64,000 nt of DNA from Plasmodium malariae (GCF_900090045.1 NC_041786.1:1854501-1918500); one strand, 5' to 3'. Shown: positions 39,744 to 53,592, numbered from the stretch's first letter. A program made the numbers and translations. Notes: generated by a model from the letters alone, not told the origin.

Positions 39744-41277
39744 TACTCATAAATATGCGCATCGCTTAGGGATATTAAATGTTTTTTCCGAAGAAAAAAA
39801 AAGGGTAAGCTCTGTAAAACAGTCACATAAAACGATATAAACTTTTGCTTTTCCTCGTTCGAGTTTGAATTTTATATTTTTCTTTTTGTTTTTTTCTCCT
39901 TAGATAAGAGTGGAAGAAATGTTCACTTAGGCATTTAAAATTGTAAAACAATTTTACAGTCAAGAAGTGTTCCTTAAATTTATAGACATAATAAAATAAA
40001 CATTACTCTTACAGGTTAACTTAAAATTTATGAAATTAAAAATTTGTTTTTTAAAACTACGTTTTTTAAAATTTAAAAATAAAATATTCTGCAGTAAAAA
40101 TGAAAAAAAACAAAAAAATGAAAAAAATACGAAGGAAAAAGTACTTTTTAATTTTTGTGTGTAATGAAGGTACAATTATTTATTTCATTATTCATTTCAT
40201 TATGAATTTTGCTATATATTTCGTCATTTTTTATGTTACAGTTTATCTATTTTGCTATATGCTATTATTATAAATTTATAAAATATAATGAACACGTAGA
40301 TATGTCTCTTTAGAAGGAAGTAAAAAATTGGATTGCTTTTACCATTTTCTATGTTAAGAGTAAGCATTAGTTATTACACAAAAAATATAAAGTGCGTTCA
40401 CATACATATATATGTATTATACTTCTCTTTTGCTGTGAAAAATAAATAAATATACATATAACATTTACTGCGTACTTAAGAAAATATAGAAGTATTATTT
40501 TTATTCAGTCCTGTTAAGTATTATTATGTAATGTAAAAAAAAAAAAAAAAAGGAAAATACTCAAGTTAAACTTTTAACATTTTTTGCAACGTCAAATTTT
40601 TTGCTCCCATCATAAATGCGCGTTAAATAGGAATTAAGCAAATACATGTATAATATAGAAAAGAGGTACAATCGCAGTTCTTTTCATTTTATTTATACAT
40701 AATACATTTATTTGATGAAATATACATGTATATATGTACATATGTACACATATATGTACACTTGCATATACACACGTAAGCATACACATATATTCATACA
40801 TATATATGTACAAATTTTCAGTAGACTTCACGGAATGCGAAATATATACTCAAATAAAGGGAATATGTTAAAAAAGTCAAGGAAAAAAATGTTATAATAA
40901 ATAATTTAGTATACAGTGATATATCATTAAAAGGTCTTTCATTCCTGAAAATTTATATAGAACATTCATAAATATTTTTGCAGACGAAATAAAAGCAATA
41001 GGCTAACTTTAAAACATGGCTTATTATCAAAAATTATTTATTTTAACATCATTACAAATTTTACTTGACATATAATTTATTTGAAGTATTTTAAAAATTT
41101 TTTATATTATTTTTATCTATATACGTATACCGTTATTTGTATTTTCTTTTTTACTTATTTTTACGTAATATAATTTTTTATTTATTCCTATTCTAATACT
41201 TATCCTTATTTTAGTTTACGCTTTTCAATTTGTATAATGAAAAGCGATATGATAGTGAAAAAAAAGAAATAAGATAT

Positions 41278-41335
41278 AAAATAAAATAAATCAAAATAAA
41301 TCAAAATAAATCAAAATAAATCAAAGTAAATCAAA
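41278..41335. repeat. 10-bp repeat aaataaatca
   Basis: About five tandem copies of a 10-bp unit in the RPN2-HDP1 spacer. Confidence 0.8.
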
Positions 41336-42042
41336 ACAAAACAGAACAAAATAATATCATCACAACAATATTCCTATTATGAGAGATTTTAAAAGTAGAT
41401 TGAATAATAAATAGTAATCAATGAAAACAAAATTCAGAAATAATGAAAAATCTTTTTTAGTAACCTGTTTTATGCTAAAATTGAAGCTATTAGGTAAGTT
41501 TCTAACACTTCCATAAGAACTTTTTGTACATTACATACATATGTACATTACATTTGAAGAAATTATCTGATATATTTTCCAAATTAAACTTATTATAATG
41601 ACATACATTTCATATATCTATATTAGTTTATTATATCTATTTTTCCCCCTTTCTAATTACTGAGTTATTTGAAAGGATTGCTTTATATGCTACATTTACA
41701 CATATGTACGAATATATGCCCATATGTTAGATACATACATATATGCGTCTATAAACGTTAAAACCGTTTTTATATATGCACAGTATTGCAAGTATAATTA
41801 CACACCAAATATTTACATACATATATCATCATTTTACATGTTAACTACAAGGTAAATAAACAAAAATGTAACTAAAATAAGCACACGTATCACTGTGTAT
41901 ATGTACACGTATTTACATTTATATATTGATATATTTTCATGTGTGTCAATGTTTTTCCCTTTTTTTTTTTTTGTACTTCACGGAATAATATAAAAACACC
42001 TCATTATAGTAAAAAGTAAATGTTTAACATGTAAAATATAAT

Positions 42043-42106
<64 letters not shown>

Positions 42107-42950
42107 TTTTTGACGATCTATTTTTAATAATAGGAAAAAAAGAAAAATAAAATTAATAAAATAAAATAAAATAAAGAATATGCATGACTCACATATATAT
42201 AAACCCTCCTCTTTATTTTGTATATTTTGTTATTTTTTATTTTATTTTCATTTTGTTCCAACTACAATAACTAGTTTTTACTTATTACAGCTGTTAAAAA
42301 GGAGCAATCGATATTTAATTTATATTTACTTGTAAATTTATAAATATATGTACATTTTTATACATGCTTACATTTATATATGTATCTTTACATAAACACA
42401 TACGTGCCTATACACCTATTAAATTCTTTATTAATCGATGGTTATTTTAATCCATCTTTTATTAACTCCTCATTATTCAATATTTTGAACTTATGTTAAA
42501 TGCATTGAAATTGTTTGTAAATTTATTTTTAGTTCATAAAATTTATTTCATAACACATTCCTACAGAGAGTGTAAAATACACATACGTGTGCAATTTTCC
42601 TTTAATGTGTTAATAATTAAAAATTAAATGAGATTACAGTTGAAATTAAAATTAAAAAAAAGATTATTTTTAAGAGTACCAGTAAACTTCATGGTATTAT
42701 TTATTTTCGTTGAAAATATGCTTAATCGTTTATTCTTAAAATTTATTATTTTGCATATGTGTTTTATATAGTATATTTTAAATGTAACCAAAATGTACGT
42801 ATGTATATATGTATGTATGTGCATTACATCCTTAGTGTATTAGTAGATAAACTATAACATCGAAAAATCTACATTGGTGTTTTTAAATTTGAATTTTCAT
42901 GTGCTCTTTACTCCTTTTATCTTATTTAAATCCATTTTATTATATTTTAT

Positions 42951-43170
42951 TTTACTTTTAATATATTTTACTTTTAATATATTTTACTTTTAATATATTT
43001 TCCTTTTAATATATTTTCCTTTTAATATATTTTCCTTTTAATTTATTTTACTTTTAATTTATTTTACTTTTAATATATTTTACTTTTAATTTATTTTACT
43101 TTTAATTTATTTTACTTTTAATTTATTTTACTTTTAATTTATTTTACTTTTAATTTATTTTACTTTTATT
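42951..43170. repeat. 16-bp minisatellite upstream of HDP1
   Basis: About 14 copies of a 16-bp T-rich unit (ttttaatatattttac and ttttaatttattttac variants), 550 bp upstream of the HDP1 start; pyrimidine-rich on the plus strand. Confidence 0.9.
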
Positions 43171-43719
43171 TTATTTTATTTTTTTATATATTTATATTTT
43201 TAAAAAGTTTAAAATTAGGTGTTGTGTATTTTAGAAATGATAAATGTGCAGGAAGAATACATAATTGTGTTTTTTTGTTTTTCTACAAAATGAAATTAAA
43301 AGTATGTTATTTTACCTTTTTTATAGTTTAAGGTTTATGTTTTTAATTAGGAAATGACAAGATTAAAAATATTTAAAAAGATCGCACGTGCATAAAGTAA
43401 AAATTACGTAAAACATGTAGATGTCGTTAATTATAATTATTATATACATAAATGTACGCACGCACGTGGGTATGTGTATCTGTATATCCAAATATGTATT
43501 CTTTTTTTTTTCGTTTCAATTCTTATACTACCACAGATATGTATTACTTGAACACTATTTAATCAGTGCTTTTTTGCTATTTCAAAAGTACATGTACCAG
43601 CCCTTTTTTCTACATTTTTTTTTTTTTTTTTTTCTTTTTTTATAATTTCTAATTACATAGTGGAACTACGAAATAATGAAAATATAAGTTCACGAGTAAA
43701 TATCTTATGAACAGATAAA

Positions 43720-46700
43720 ATGGAAGTTGGTAATACAAGTGATACCGTGCAGAACACCATAAAATTATGCAGAGAAAAAACAAAAGGAAAAGTAATAGAA
43801 AATAATAATTTAGAAACAAATCAACCAATATTATCGAGAGAGATCTTGTTAAATGACTCCTCAAAAGAAATATTAAATAGTAAAAATAACAATTGTTATG
43901 ATACTATTTTTAAAATGACGAAAATAAAAAAATTGAAAAGGAAAAATGAATTTCCTCAAATGAGAGGTGAACTTAAAATGAGAAGTTTAGATAATATTCC
44001 TTCTACGTCAAATAGCAACGACAGTAAAGTCAATATTACAACGACCAACTATATCAAACTAAACAATGACAATTGTACGAAATATGTATGTACAAAACTG
44101 GAAGAGGAAGACAACAGAGTTCATCGTGTAGCTAATAACAAGAGTGAAATAAAAAATGATGAAAATATGAGAAATAATGATACATATAGGAGTTCCATCT
44201 ACGCTTGCGATGATAAGAAGAACAGTTCTTACAGTAGTACGAACAGTAACTTTTGCAGTGACAGATTCAGTAACGATTTGAACAACGATTTATGTAGTGC
44301 CTATCTGGAGTGTAACACTTGTGATAGCAGCAATGGGAATGTTACTAATGTATTATCGTGCTTAATAGATAATTCACTATTAAAAGCGGACAACGATTCA
44401 GGAAATGGCTTCCACAGTACATTAAAAGGCAATGGGATTATTAAAGAAGATAATATTAAGTCCTACAGTAAAAATTGTATGAATAACACAACTATCAAAA
44501 TAGCTAGTTTCAGTGATAAAAATATGGTAGAAGGTACTTGTATTATTTACGATAGACATGTACAAAGGGAGGTGGATGAGGGTACATACGTTGATAATAA
44601 TGATATCCTTAAAAATAATGAAGAGGAGCATATTAAAGCAGATTCACTTCGTTATGTTGATTTAAGCAATATTAATAGAGGAAGCAAAAAAGATAAAAAT
44701 GATAGTGCCGCTGATAAGGAAGGAGGAGAAGAAAAAGGAGAAGAACAAATAGAAGAACAAAGAGAAGAGAATGTAGGAGAACTAGTAGAAGAACAAGTGG
44801 AAGAGATAGAGGAAGAAGCACAAGTTACGCGTGAATACGCTAAGGAGAAAAAGAAGGAAACTCCTAATGACAACTGCACAAATGATTACTTACGTAGTGA
44901 GGAAGAAGTCAATTTAAACGTTGAAATGGAGAAATCAGAAATATTAACTAAATTAAGTTCAAAAGTAGGGACAGATCAAGTAAAACTCTGTATATGTAAT
45001 ATCAGCGTTGAAGACACAAATTCGAGTGACATACGCAAGAAAGAACTGGAAAAAAAAAATAAGGAAATGGAGTTAATCAAAAATGTTACCCTTCGTTGTA
45101 ATGATGTAACAAGCATATTTAAAAATGAAAAAATAAACTATACTACTTTTAATGAAGGTCTTAATTTTTGTTATGATGAAATAAAAGGAGAGCACTTGTC
45201 TTCAGGTGAAACGGCATACAATAAGGAGAACGATGAAGACAATGATGTAGTGAATAATGAAGAAGAAGATGAAGAGAATGTTGATGAGTATAAAGAAGAG
45301 AATTATAAAGAGAATAATGCGAATAATGAAGAGAATAATGCGAATAATGAAAAGAATGATGAAAAGAATGATGAAAAGAATGATGAAAAGAATGATGAAA
45401 CAAATAATAATATGAATAAAAACACATATTCTGATAATAAGGATGGTAACGTTTTCATTGATAATTTAGGATGTTATATCAGTGAAGCACAAAATAATAA
45501 ATGTAGTGTTAGCCGTAATAACAGGTCATGTGTAAGAAGCACTCAGGATGTATTAAAACAAAACAAAACATCGGGTAGCATTTATGAGCAATATAGAAAA
45601 GAAAATAATTGTGATAATATAGATGAAAAACATTCGGATATAAAAAATTTACTAAGTTACAATGGAGAAACATTAGAAGGAGATCAATTGGACTTTGAAA
45701 AACTGAATCATTTAATTGTGTTTCGAGAAAATGCAGAAAAGTACATACAAAGTTATATAAATTCATTTTTGAAAGATTCGGAGATAATGTCTTCTTATCT
45801 TCCTTATGTGCATTATTATGACAAAGGTGTATATGAAGAAAAGGAGTTGAATCTTTTAAAAATTTTATCCTATTTTTTGGAGCATTTTCATACGAATGAA
45901 AAAATGAAAAGGAAGATTCTTAATTTACAAAAGAATTTCTTAAGAGCTACATTAAGTGAAAAAGTGAAATATGTTGACAAATTTCAATTTTTAAAATTAT
46001 CACAAATAGGAACAGATACTCTGAAAAATCAATTTCTTAAATTATTAAAAAAATATACAGAAGAAAAAAAAAAAAAAAAAAAAACAGTTTTATAACAAAC
46101 TGCGCTTATTTCACAAAATAACGAAAAAAATTTTTAAATTAAAAGAAAAATTTGTTGAGAATAATTTACTACAAATTATACCAGAGGGATCATGTGAGAC
46201 ACATAATTCTTCTACTGAGGATAAAATAAATGAAGAAATCCATATTAAGATGAGAGGTGGAGGTACATACTGCTCACGAGTGAATTGTAAAATGAAAGGT
46301 GAACCAAATAATAATAATAGTAATAATACATTATGGTACAATGTGTTATGTGATATTCCTTCATATGAGTATATTTCTAATTCCGACATGCCATTATTAC
46401 ATTCTTTCGTGGAGAATAAAAGACAGCATATGAAGATAAACAAAATGGAAAAATGTGATAAATTGAATTATTCTACTCTTTATAGTAAGAAATTTATACT
46501 TAGACACTTACAGTTACTGATTAAAAATAATATATTTAATGCATTTCATTTAAATCATTCTAAGCATTATGAGGATATTCATATAGGGGAAAATGATTTA
46601 CATATTTGTAAAAGAATTATAATTAATAATATGCCTTTTTATAAAAACAAAATGAATAAAATATTCTCTAACCTAATTCTACACTTTCTAATGAAAAAAG

Positions 46701-48929
46701 TACTAAATAGTATACAACCCAAAATAACGTGGTACAACCACAATATTATTCCGAAAACTGGGCATTCAAAAAATTTGCTTAATAAGGATATGGAGCTTAA
46801 TCTGTATAAGGACGCTATACAGAATAGTATAATAAAAATAGCCAACTCTTTTTCTAAGAAGATTAAAGATTGTGGTAAAGGTTGTGGTAATGATACTCAT
46901 AATGATAATAATAGTGATAATATTAATGATAATGGTAATGATAGTGGTAATAAAAATGGCAATGATAATGGTAATCAAAGTGATAAGACTAATATGAAGG
47001 TTAAGTGTGAGGATGGAAATCCGACTTTCTTATACTTTTATGATAGAGAGGTGGAGAAATTAATTTTATACAGTTGTAATAGAGAGAGTAATGAAGAGCA
47101 GATGGAAAAAGATATAGACACTTTTATAAATAACCTGTTAATCAGCAATAATTTTATTCAAAATTACGAATGTAACATTGTACCCAGTGATGGGAATAAT
47201 AATCATGATATGTTTAATATGCTTGGACATCCTAATAAGCAGAATTATTTTAAATCCCTTATTCACTTACAACAGAATGAAGTGAATATAAAAACTCATC
47301 AAGGGGAGTTAAAAGAATGGAAAAGGGGTATAGCAAATGGCCAAGAGTTGGAAAGAGAGCAAAATGAGAAGATGGAACAAGGAACAGGAGGGATAGGAAA
47401 AGACTTAGAATGTGTAATGAACAACGGATGCATAAACAGTCAGGAAGATCAAGCAGCATGTAAAGAAGCAGGTCAGTCGCTACATCAGCACAAGAACGAT
47501 GAGTTGAAAGAGGAATCTGAAATAGTGGAGTTCCTGCGAGAAGAGGAAAAAGAGAGAGATATATCAAGCAAAAGAGAAAAAAGAAACAATATTAATAATA
47601 ATAACAGTAAAAATAACAATAACAAATTAAAATTATCAGATGACTTGCAAAATCTATATGATGCATACAATAATGGAGAACAAATAGTGGTGTCTAAAAA
47701 TAAAAAGAAACTATTGAATAATTTAGAACATTATAAACATTTTAAATTTCTTTCAAAACAAACCCTATTTGATGTTTATGATAATGTACAAAATAATATG
47801 AAACTAAGTGCATTTATTTCGAATAAGAATAATATGAAAAAGGAACGTTCAAGAAATATAAATTTAATGCAAAATATTGATCTCCGTAATTACTTAAACA
47901 CACCAAATTATCTATATACAAATAAAAAATATACGAATAATTTCAACTCAAATTATTTTTGTACTTATATGAATAACCCCAATAACGTATATTTTAGTAA
48001 TAGTGGATTAATGCAAGATTCTATGTACAATCAAAGATGTGAAGAAAGAGTTAATGGGTTTTACAAAAAATCTGGGAATATGAAAAATTCAGATTATATT
48101 AATTGGAATAGTACTAATTATCGTAATTGTAGTAATATCCATAGGAAAAAAGTAAGTAACACATGTTACAATGAAAACAGTAATATTATGCTGAACAATT
48201 ATAACAACAATTTTGTAACATATGACTGCTTGAGGAGTTTATGTCCCACCAATTATACTAATATTGGGTATATGAATCCAAATGGGGTACAACAGGGAAT
48301 GAAATATTTTAATAGCCTAAATTATAGTATGGAAAATTCTTCAAAAAATAATCCAAGGAACGTTCTTTATTATGATTACAATGGATATGACAATGTCTCA
48401 TTCGCTAGCAGCCCAATCGCTAGTAGCCCATTCAATTGCAACTCATTGAATAGCAGTGCATTAAACAGTAGCGCACTCAGTGCAAGCCCGTTCAATAGTA
48501 ATAATAACTTGCTTACCCCCCAAATGACACAAAATGTAAGCAACTATATGCTATTACCAAGCAGTTATGTGAATACCTTTGATAATAGCTCTTACAATAT
48601 GTATAACTCTATGGGTAATCCTCTATTACTTGAAAAAACTAAAAAAGAAAATAATTTGAAGAATGAAACTACGTCAGCAAACTTTCCTATGACCGCCAGT
48701 CCTCCAGATAGTATGATAAATTACCAAGTACAAAATATAGATCAGAATTATCCTATTTTATATCCTCTAAATATGACTGATTGTAAGTTGAGTGATGAAT
48801 ATATTATTAACAATTTACCAAGTGGAATGCATATGAATACATATCAAAAAATTAATGATACTTATATGAATATACCCAACTGCGATGGCAATAACAACAA
48901 TAATGATAGTAATAATAATGATAGTAATA

Positions 48930-48961
<32 letters not shown>

Positions 48962-51646
48962 GAGAGTGATAATGAATTTAAGAATAATAGTGATAATAAT
49001 AATCTTATTAGTAGAACAAAAAATGAGGATGTAAATATACATATAAACAACAAAAATATCAACAATGATTTAGTATTAGCTCGTGACTTAGGTACATTTA
49101 ATGTAAATGAAAATACTAGTATAACTGATAATAGGGTCGATTTTACAGAACAAAATAAATATTACGATGTCATAAATAAAAGCGTGAATATTAAAGAGGA
49201 TAGTAGTGGTAATTATAATAGTAGTAGTAATAACGATAGTAGTAATAACGATAGTAGCAATAACGATAGTAGTAAAAACGATAGTAGTAATAACCATAGT
49301 AGCAATAACGCTAGTAGTAAAAACGATAGTAGTAATAACGATAGTAGTAAACACGATAGTAGTAAAAACGATAGTAGTAATAACGATAGTAGTAAAAACG
49401 ATCGTAGTAAAAACGATCGTAGTAAAAACGATAGTAGTAATAATAAGGGCTACAACAAAGATGATAGTAATAGTAATCCTATTAACAACTACCTTAATGA
49501 TGACCCCAGAGATAAATGCAATGATAGCAACGACGAGGTATACACTGATGATATAAGCAAAAAGGAGCATACAAATTCAAAAAACAATAATGATTTTCGT
49601 TACGAAAATAGTAATATAGCTACTAGTGATAAAGGTAATTTAAAGGAGGATGCAATAGTGTTTAATGGAAATAAAAATATATCATTATATAATGCGGATA
49701 AGGAAAATAGGATAATTTGTAACTCAAGTAGTAATAATTCTATGTTCAACAATGTAGAAACTGATGGCGCAGAAGAAAAAAGAAATAAGTATTTAAATAA
49801 CATTCATGTAATGATAAACAATAATATTGATAAAGAAAAATTAAATGCACATGTTGATCCATATGCAGATGATTTTTTTAACAGTGTGAACAAGGGAAAT
49901 GAAAATATTAATAATTCTAATAGCATAGCTGTGGATGAGAATATTAATAGCGATAAGCATGGCATAAGTACCACTGAAATTGGAAATAGTAGTGGTAATA
50001 ACATAAACGCGAACAATGTTAACAAGTGCAATAATAGCAGCAACGGTAGCGGTAATATTACGAATAGTAGCAATAATAGCAACAATAACTTAAAGAACTG
50101 TAGTAACAAAAATAATAATGATAGCAATGATGACACAAATATGAACGAAATTAACTGTAATGATAATAGAAATAACTTGAATATCTTGTGTAATAATTTA
50201 TATTATAATTATGGTATGAAAAATTTGGATACAAATTTTCGAAAAAATGAGTGCTTACAAAATTTAGAAATTAGTATAATGAATAAAAAAGGCATAAAAG
50301 ATAGTAATAAATCATGCGATGTGAATGACTGTGATAGTATTATAAAAGTACAGAATTTAAATAATATACAAGTAAATATGAACAATATATCAAATGTTGA
50401 TATAATAAATAATCACGATTATCATTATAATAACTACAGTAATAATTCGAATAATAACACTATTGATGATATCATAGCAACACACAGAGTTAATTCTTAT
50501 AATGGTAATGATCATATATCAAATGTGAATTATGATGGTACTTTAACGCACGTAAATTATAGTGCTCCTTTTTTTTACGCCGATGGCATAAGCAACGCAG
50601 TGGGATATACGCACAACTGTGACAGTAATAAAGGAATCAGCGATGATAATAACTACAGTAATAACAGCACTAACGACAATAGTAATAGCAGTACTAATGA
50701 GAACAGTAATAACAGGACCAGTAACAAGAGTAACATCAGTCGCAACAGTAACAACATCACCAATAATGTCAAACACAGCAGCAGTAATACCATTTGTTTT
50801 TCCCCACTAGGTCCTTATGAAAAAAAGAGTCAAATTAACGCGGCTGGTATAAATTACGCAGATACAATGAACAACTACAATAATACAGATATGATGAATA
50901 GCATGGGGGTACCTTCGAATGTATACTATTATAAGAATGTTAAGTTTAATGAAAATGCGATTGATATGATAAACATTTATAATTGTTTCAATACGAATGG
51001 AATAGAACCTCCTCAATATAATAGTAATACAAGCAATAATATGGAAAGTTATATAAATTCGGAAATAAAAAATGACAACATAAATAGTTATAATTACAAA
51101 ATGGATAAAAAGGATAATAGAGAAATGGAAAATGACTTAATTAATAGGCATCCTAATAATTTAATTGATAAATATAATTATTTAAATAATTATAATAGTA
51201 CTAATTATACAAATGGATTTAATTTCATGAATTTTGATAACAATGGAAATGATGTAAATATAAATAATGGTATGAGTTATATGGACTCTAACAGCATGTT
51301 TAATGAAGGTGAAACTAATTATACATATCTTTCAACTATGAAAAATTTCAAAAAGAAAGATAAAATTAAAAAGGAAAAGAAAAATACAAGCATAAATAAA
51401 TCTCAAACATGCACCTTAAATACTACTAGAAAGAAAAAGTTCGGAAATAATGGACCTCCTACTGCTGAAAAATTAAGTGAGTTACTTTATGAGCAAAATA
51501 TGTCAGTACCGCAAATAGCAGCAATATATGGAGTGCACAGAACAACAGTCGCAAGGTGGTGCCATAACCGAAAAATTATTCAAAAGTCTAGTCATTATCA
51601 AGGGCGAAGACGAACGTCTACGAAACTGAATAATGAGTACATATAA
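43720..51646 (+). CDS. HDP1: homeodomain-like protein HDP1, apparent frameshift at a poly(A) run
   Basis: Two long plus-strand frames abut. Frame A runs 43720-46095 (791 codons). Frame B is stop-free from 46082 to 51646. They meet in a 21-A run (46064-46084); a run shorter by one A would give one protein of about 2,641 aa. The C-terminal ~65 residues form a helix-turn-helix: helix AEKLSELLYEQ, helix SVPQIAAIYG, recognition helix HRTTVARWCHNRKI. I identify it with P. falciparum PF3D7_1466200 (HDP1), a roughly 3,000-aa nuclear protein with a C-terminal homeodomain-like domain, needed for gametocyte development. A globular region precedes the junction (about 650-785). Much of the rest is Asn/Ser/Asp/Glu repeats (EEKNDEKNDE near 540; DSSNN-type repeats near 1830-1905). 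Identity is firm by domain and synteny. The frame break is probably an assembly or homopolymer error, but real variation is possible. Confidence 0.88.
46064..46084 (+). other. HDP1: 21-A homopolymer at the HDP1 frame break
   Basis: The run encodes poly-Lys in the first frame, which ends 11 bases later (TAA at 46093-46095). In the +1 frame, sequence from 46082 (AAA CAG TTT TAT...) has no stop for 5.5 kb and reads as sensible helical protein (LRLFHKITKKIFKLKEKF). That makes a one-base length difference in the run the simplest explanation. Confidence 0.85.
49206..49440 (+). repeat. 15-bp coding repeat (DSSNN/DSSKN) in HDP1
   Basis: About 15 units of gatagtagtaataac and variants encode Asp-Ser-Ser-Asn/Lys-Asn. 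Antisense ORFs across it are shadows of the repeat. Confidence 0.85.
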
Positions 51647-51956
51647 GAAGGAAGCGATATACTAGTAAAAGGAAAAATAAAATTTACCTACATATGTATA
51701 TACATGTGTGCATACGTATACTTGTATAGAAAAAATTCGATGAGCAGACATCGTGTCATTACGGTAGATACTGGTAGTACATACATTTGTGTGTTAATTT
51801 CGTGTTGAACATTCCCCTCAGAAAAATGAGAAAGGAAATGGAAAGTCGAAAATACACAATAAAATAATATATATATCGTTCCCCATACACATATTTAAAA
51901 TTATATAACGTTTACAGAAATTGATTTATTTGAATAATTGCACTTGTATATTATAT
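51647..51956. other. 3' flank of HDP1
   Basis: 310 bases of 3' flank, partly GC-richer than typical spacer (around 51740-51800); no ORF is supported and any RNA is speculative. Confidence 0.5.
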
Positions 51957-53592
51957 TCACATTAGCATAAAATTAAAAATTGTAATAATAAGAAAAAGTA
52001 TATTTATTATGATGATTGCATAAGTTATTAATTCAAGACTATGTGTTAAATCCTTTTATGATTTTCTATTTTTTTTTCATTTTTTTTTAAGAACTGTTGA
52101 TGCAGCAACTTACTTGCACCACCTTAAAGATTTTCGTACTGCAGAAGAAAAAAAAAGCATAAAATTATAAAAAGAAATAGTTTTATGCTAAAATTGAGAA
52201 GTGTAAATTGTGAAGAATATTTGTACCTACATATAAATATAATTAAATATATATGACAATTTTAAAACAAGCAGAGACTATTGATAAGGTATAAATATGT
52301 ATAGAAAAATATATAAATGTACATGCATGATTATATATATACGCCCGGACGATACAGAATACCCAAATATCCCGCAGGGCAAATTTTGTTAGTAGAGTGA
52401 AAAGTGCATATAATTAAGGGAATGTCTAATATATCCGATTTTTTGTGGATATTGTTAAAAGGTATTTAATCCTATTTCAATGGAAGGAAAAAGATTTAAT
52501 ATTTCTAGAGTTTCTGTTATAGGAAACATCAACAATGGGTATATATATATGCACTATCCTTTGGGTAATTGTGTCTCCCGCCCCAAAAGGGCTGTGAAAT
52601 GCGTAACAAAAATAAAAAAGGCTCAAAAGAATGCTTCTTTTTATTTATTATTTTACCTATAACTATTATATTTTTTTTATCAAATTTTAGAATTTTTTTG
52701 CTTTCTTTTCTTTTTTTTTTAAAATTATTTTTAAGATAATATATTTTTTTTAAGAAATATTACAAAAAAAGAAAAGAAAAAATTTACAAAATACACATCT
52801 TACAACAACAAAAAAATGAAAAAATATATCGTGAATGCTATTATGAACAGTGAAAAAAAAATAAAAAGACATACTTCAATAATTCACCATATATATTTTT
52901 TTTCCTGAAGAAAAAAATGTCATAAATTAATCTGTTATAATTACAACGTTTTAATATATTTAAAAAAAAAAATAATAAAATAAAATTCGCCCTATGTATG
53001 ATGCTTCATTTATAAATGGAGGAATAAATGTCTTCTAAATTACAAATATAGGTTATTATAAAAATATAATTTTTGCGAATATATCCTATATTCACATCAA
53101 ATTATTTGTTAGCTAATACTTTTTATTTCAAAATGGGAAAGAGATGAAAGATGGAAGAAGATGGGAAAAAAAAAAAAAAGTTAACACTTAGTATTACTTA
53201 ATCCAATTATTTTTTTTTACGAAAATTTTAATTAAATATGTATATATATGTGTACATACAAATGTGCGTTTCTGAGAGAATAAAGAAAAAAAAAAAAATG
53301 TTACGGAGCACCATAATTTAATTCCCTCATTTTGGGTTGATTTCTTGGTGGAGTCGGCGGCCTGAGTTCCGTCATTTTTGTGTCCCTGGAAGAAGGAAAA
53401 AATAGGAATGCATATACATATATAAATACGTACACATATGCACATATTTATATTACCATATATATATATACATATATATATAAAATATATAAAAAATTGA
53501 ACATATATAAATTACACATTTTAACTAATAAAATATGTAGGAGTGGTGCATATATGGGCTCATAAGATAAACCGGAAGAGCGGATTTATCAT
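51957..53592 (-). CDS. candidate spliced small membrane-protein gene
   Basis: Several strong exon signals sit on the minus strand between HDP1 and PPKL. (a) 53385-53305, 81 nt, after TTCTTCCAG, contains MTELRPPTPPRNQPKMRELN; it is far more GC-rich than its surroundings. (b) 52904-52875, 30 nt, between TTTTTTTCTTCAG and GTATGT (KKNIYGELL), phase-compatible with (a). (c) An exon opening at 52591 after CATTTCACAG (PFGAGDTITQRI), again phase-compatible. (d) 52138-52114, 25 nt, between a T-tract TTCTGCAG and GTAAGT. (e) Terminal exon 52038-51957, which encodes one hydrophobic span ending IFNFMLM-stop, a tail-anchor-like segment. A 5' exon 53592-53573 (MINPLFR) also fits. I could not join (c) to (d) in phase, so an exon is missing or wrong. 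Family unknown. Confidence 0.4.

Larger units (their letters stand above)
36900..43719. other. 6.8-kb divergent region between RPN2 and HDP1
   Basis: Head-to-head spacer with no supported gene. It holds four minisatellites (37.1, 38.8, 41.3 and 43.0 kb), TACA/TATA arrays, a (TA)n-plus-T composite at 42044-42111 and a TGCATGCA palindrome at 39736-39743 inside a TACATAC-rich patch. ORFs up to about 75 codons are simple-sequence only. This is the promoter and 5' UTR territory of HDP1 and RPN2. Confidence 0.6.

Noticed and set aside
52490..52600. RNase P/MRP-like ACAGAAA element on the minus strand
   Set aside because: No matching partner element in the expected position; the motif alone is too short.
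52480..52662. 60-codon plus-strand ORF
   Set aside because: No splice or start support; lies over the GC-rich island and opposite a better minus-strand exon candidate.
53000..53075. Minus-strand exon-like segment (KTFIPPFINEASYIG) in the candidate gene region
   Set aside because: Good acceptor, but no GT donor before an in-frame stop and the phase does not match the upstream exon.
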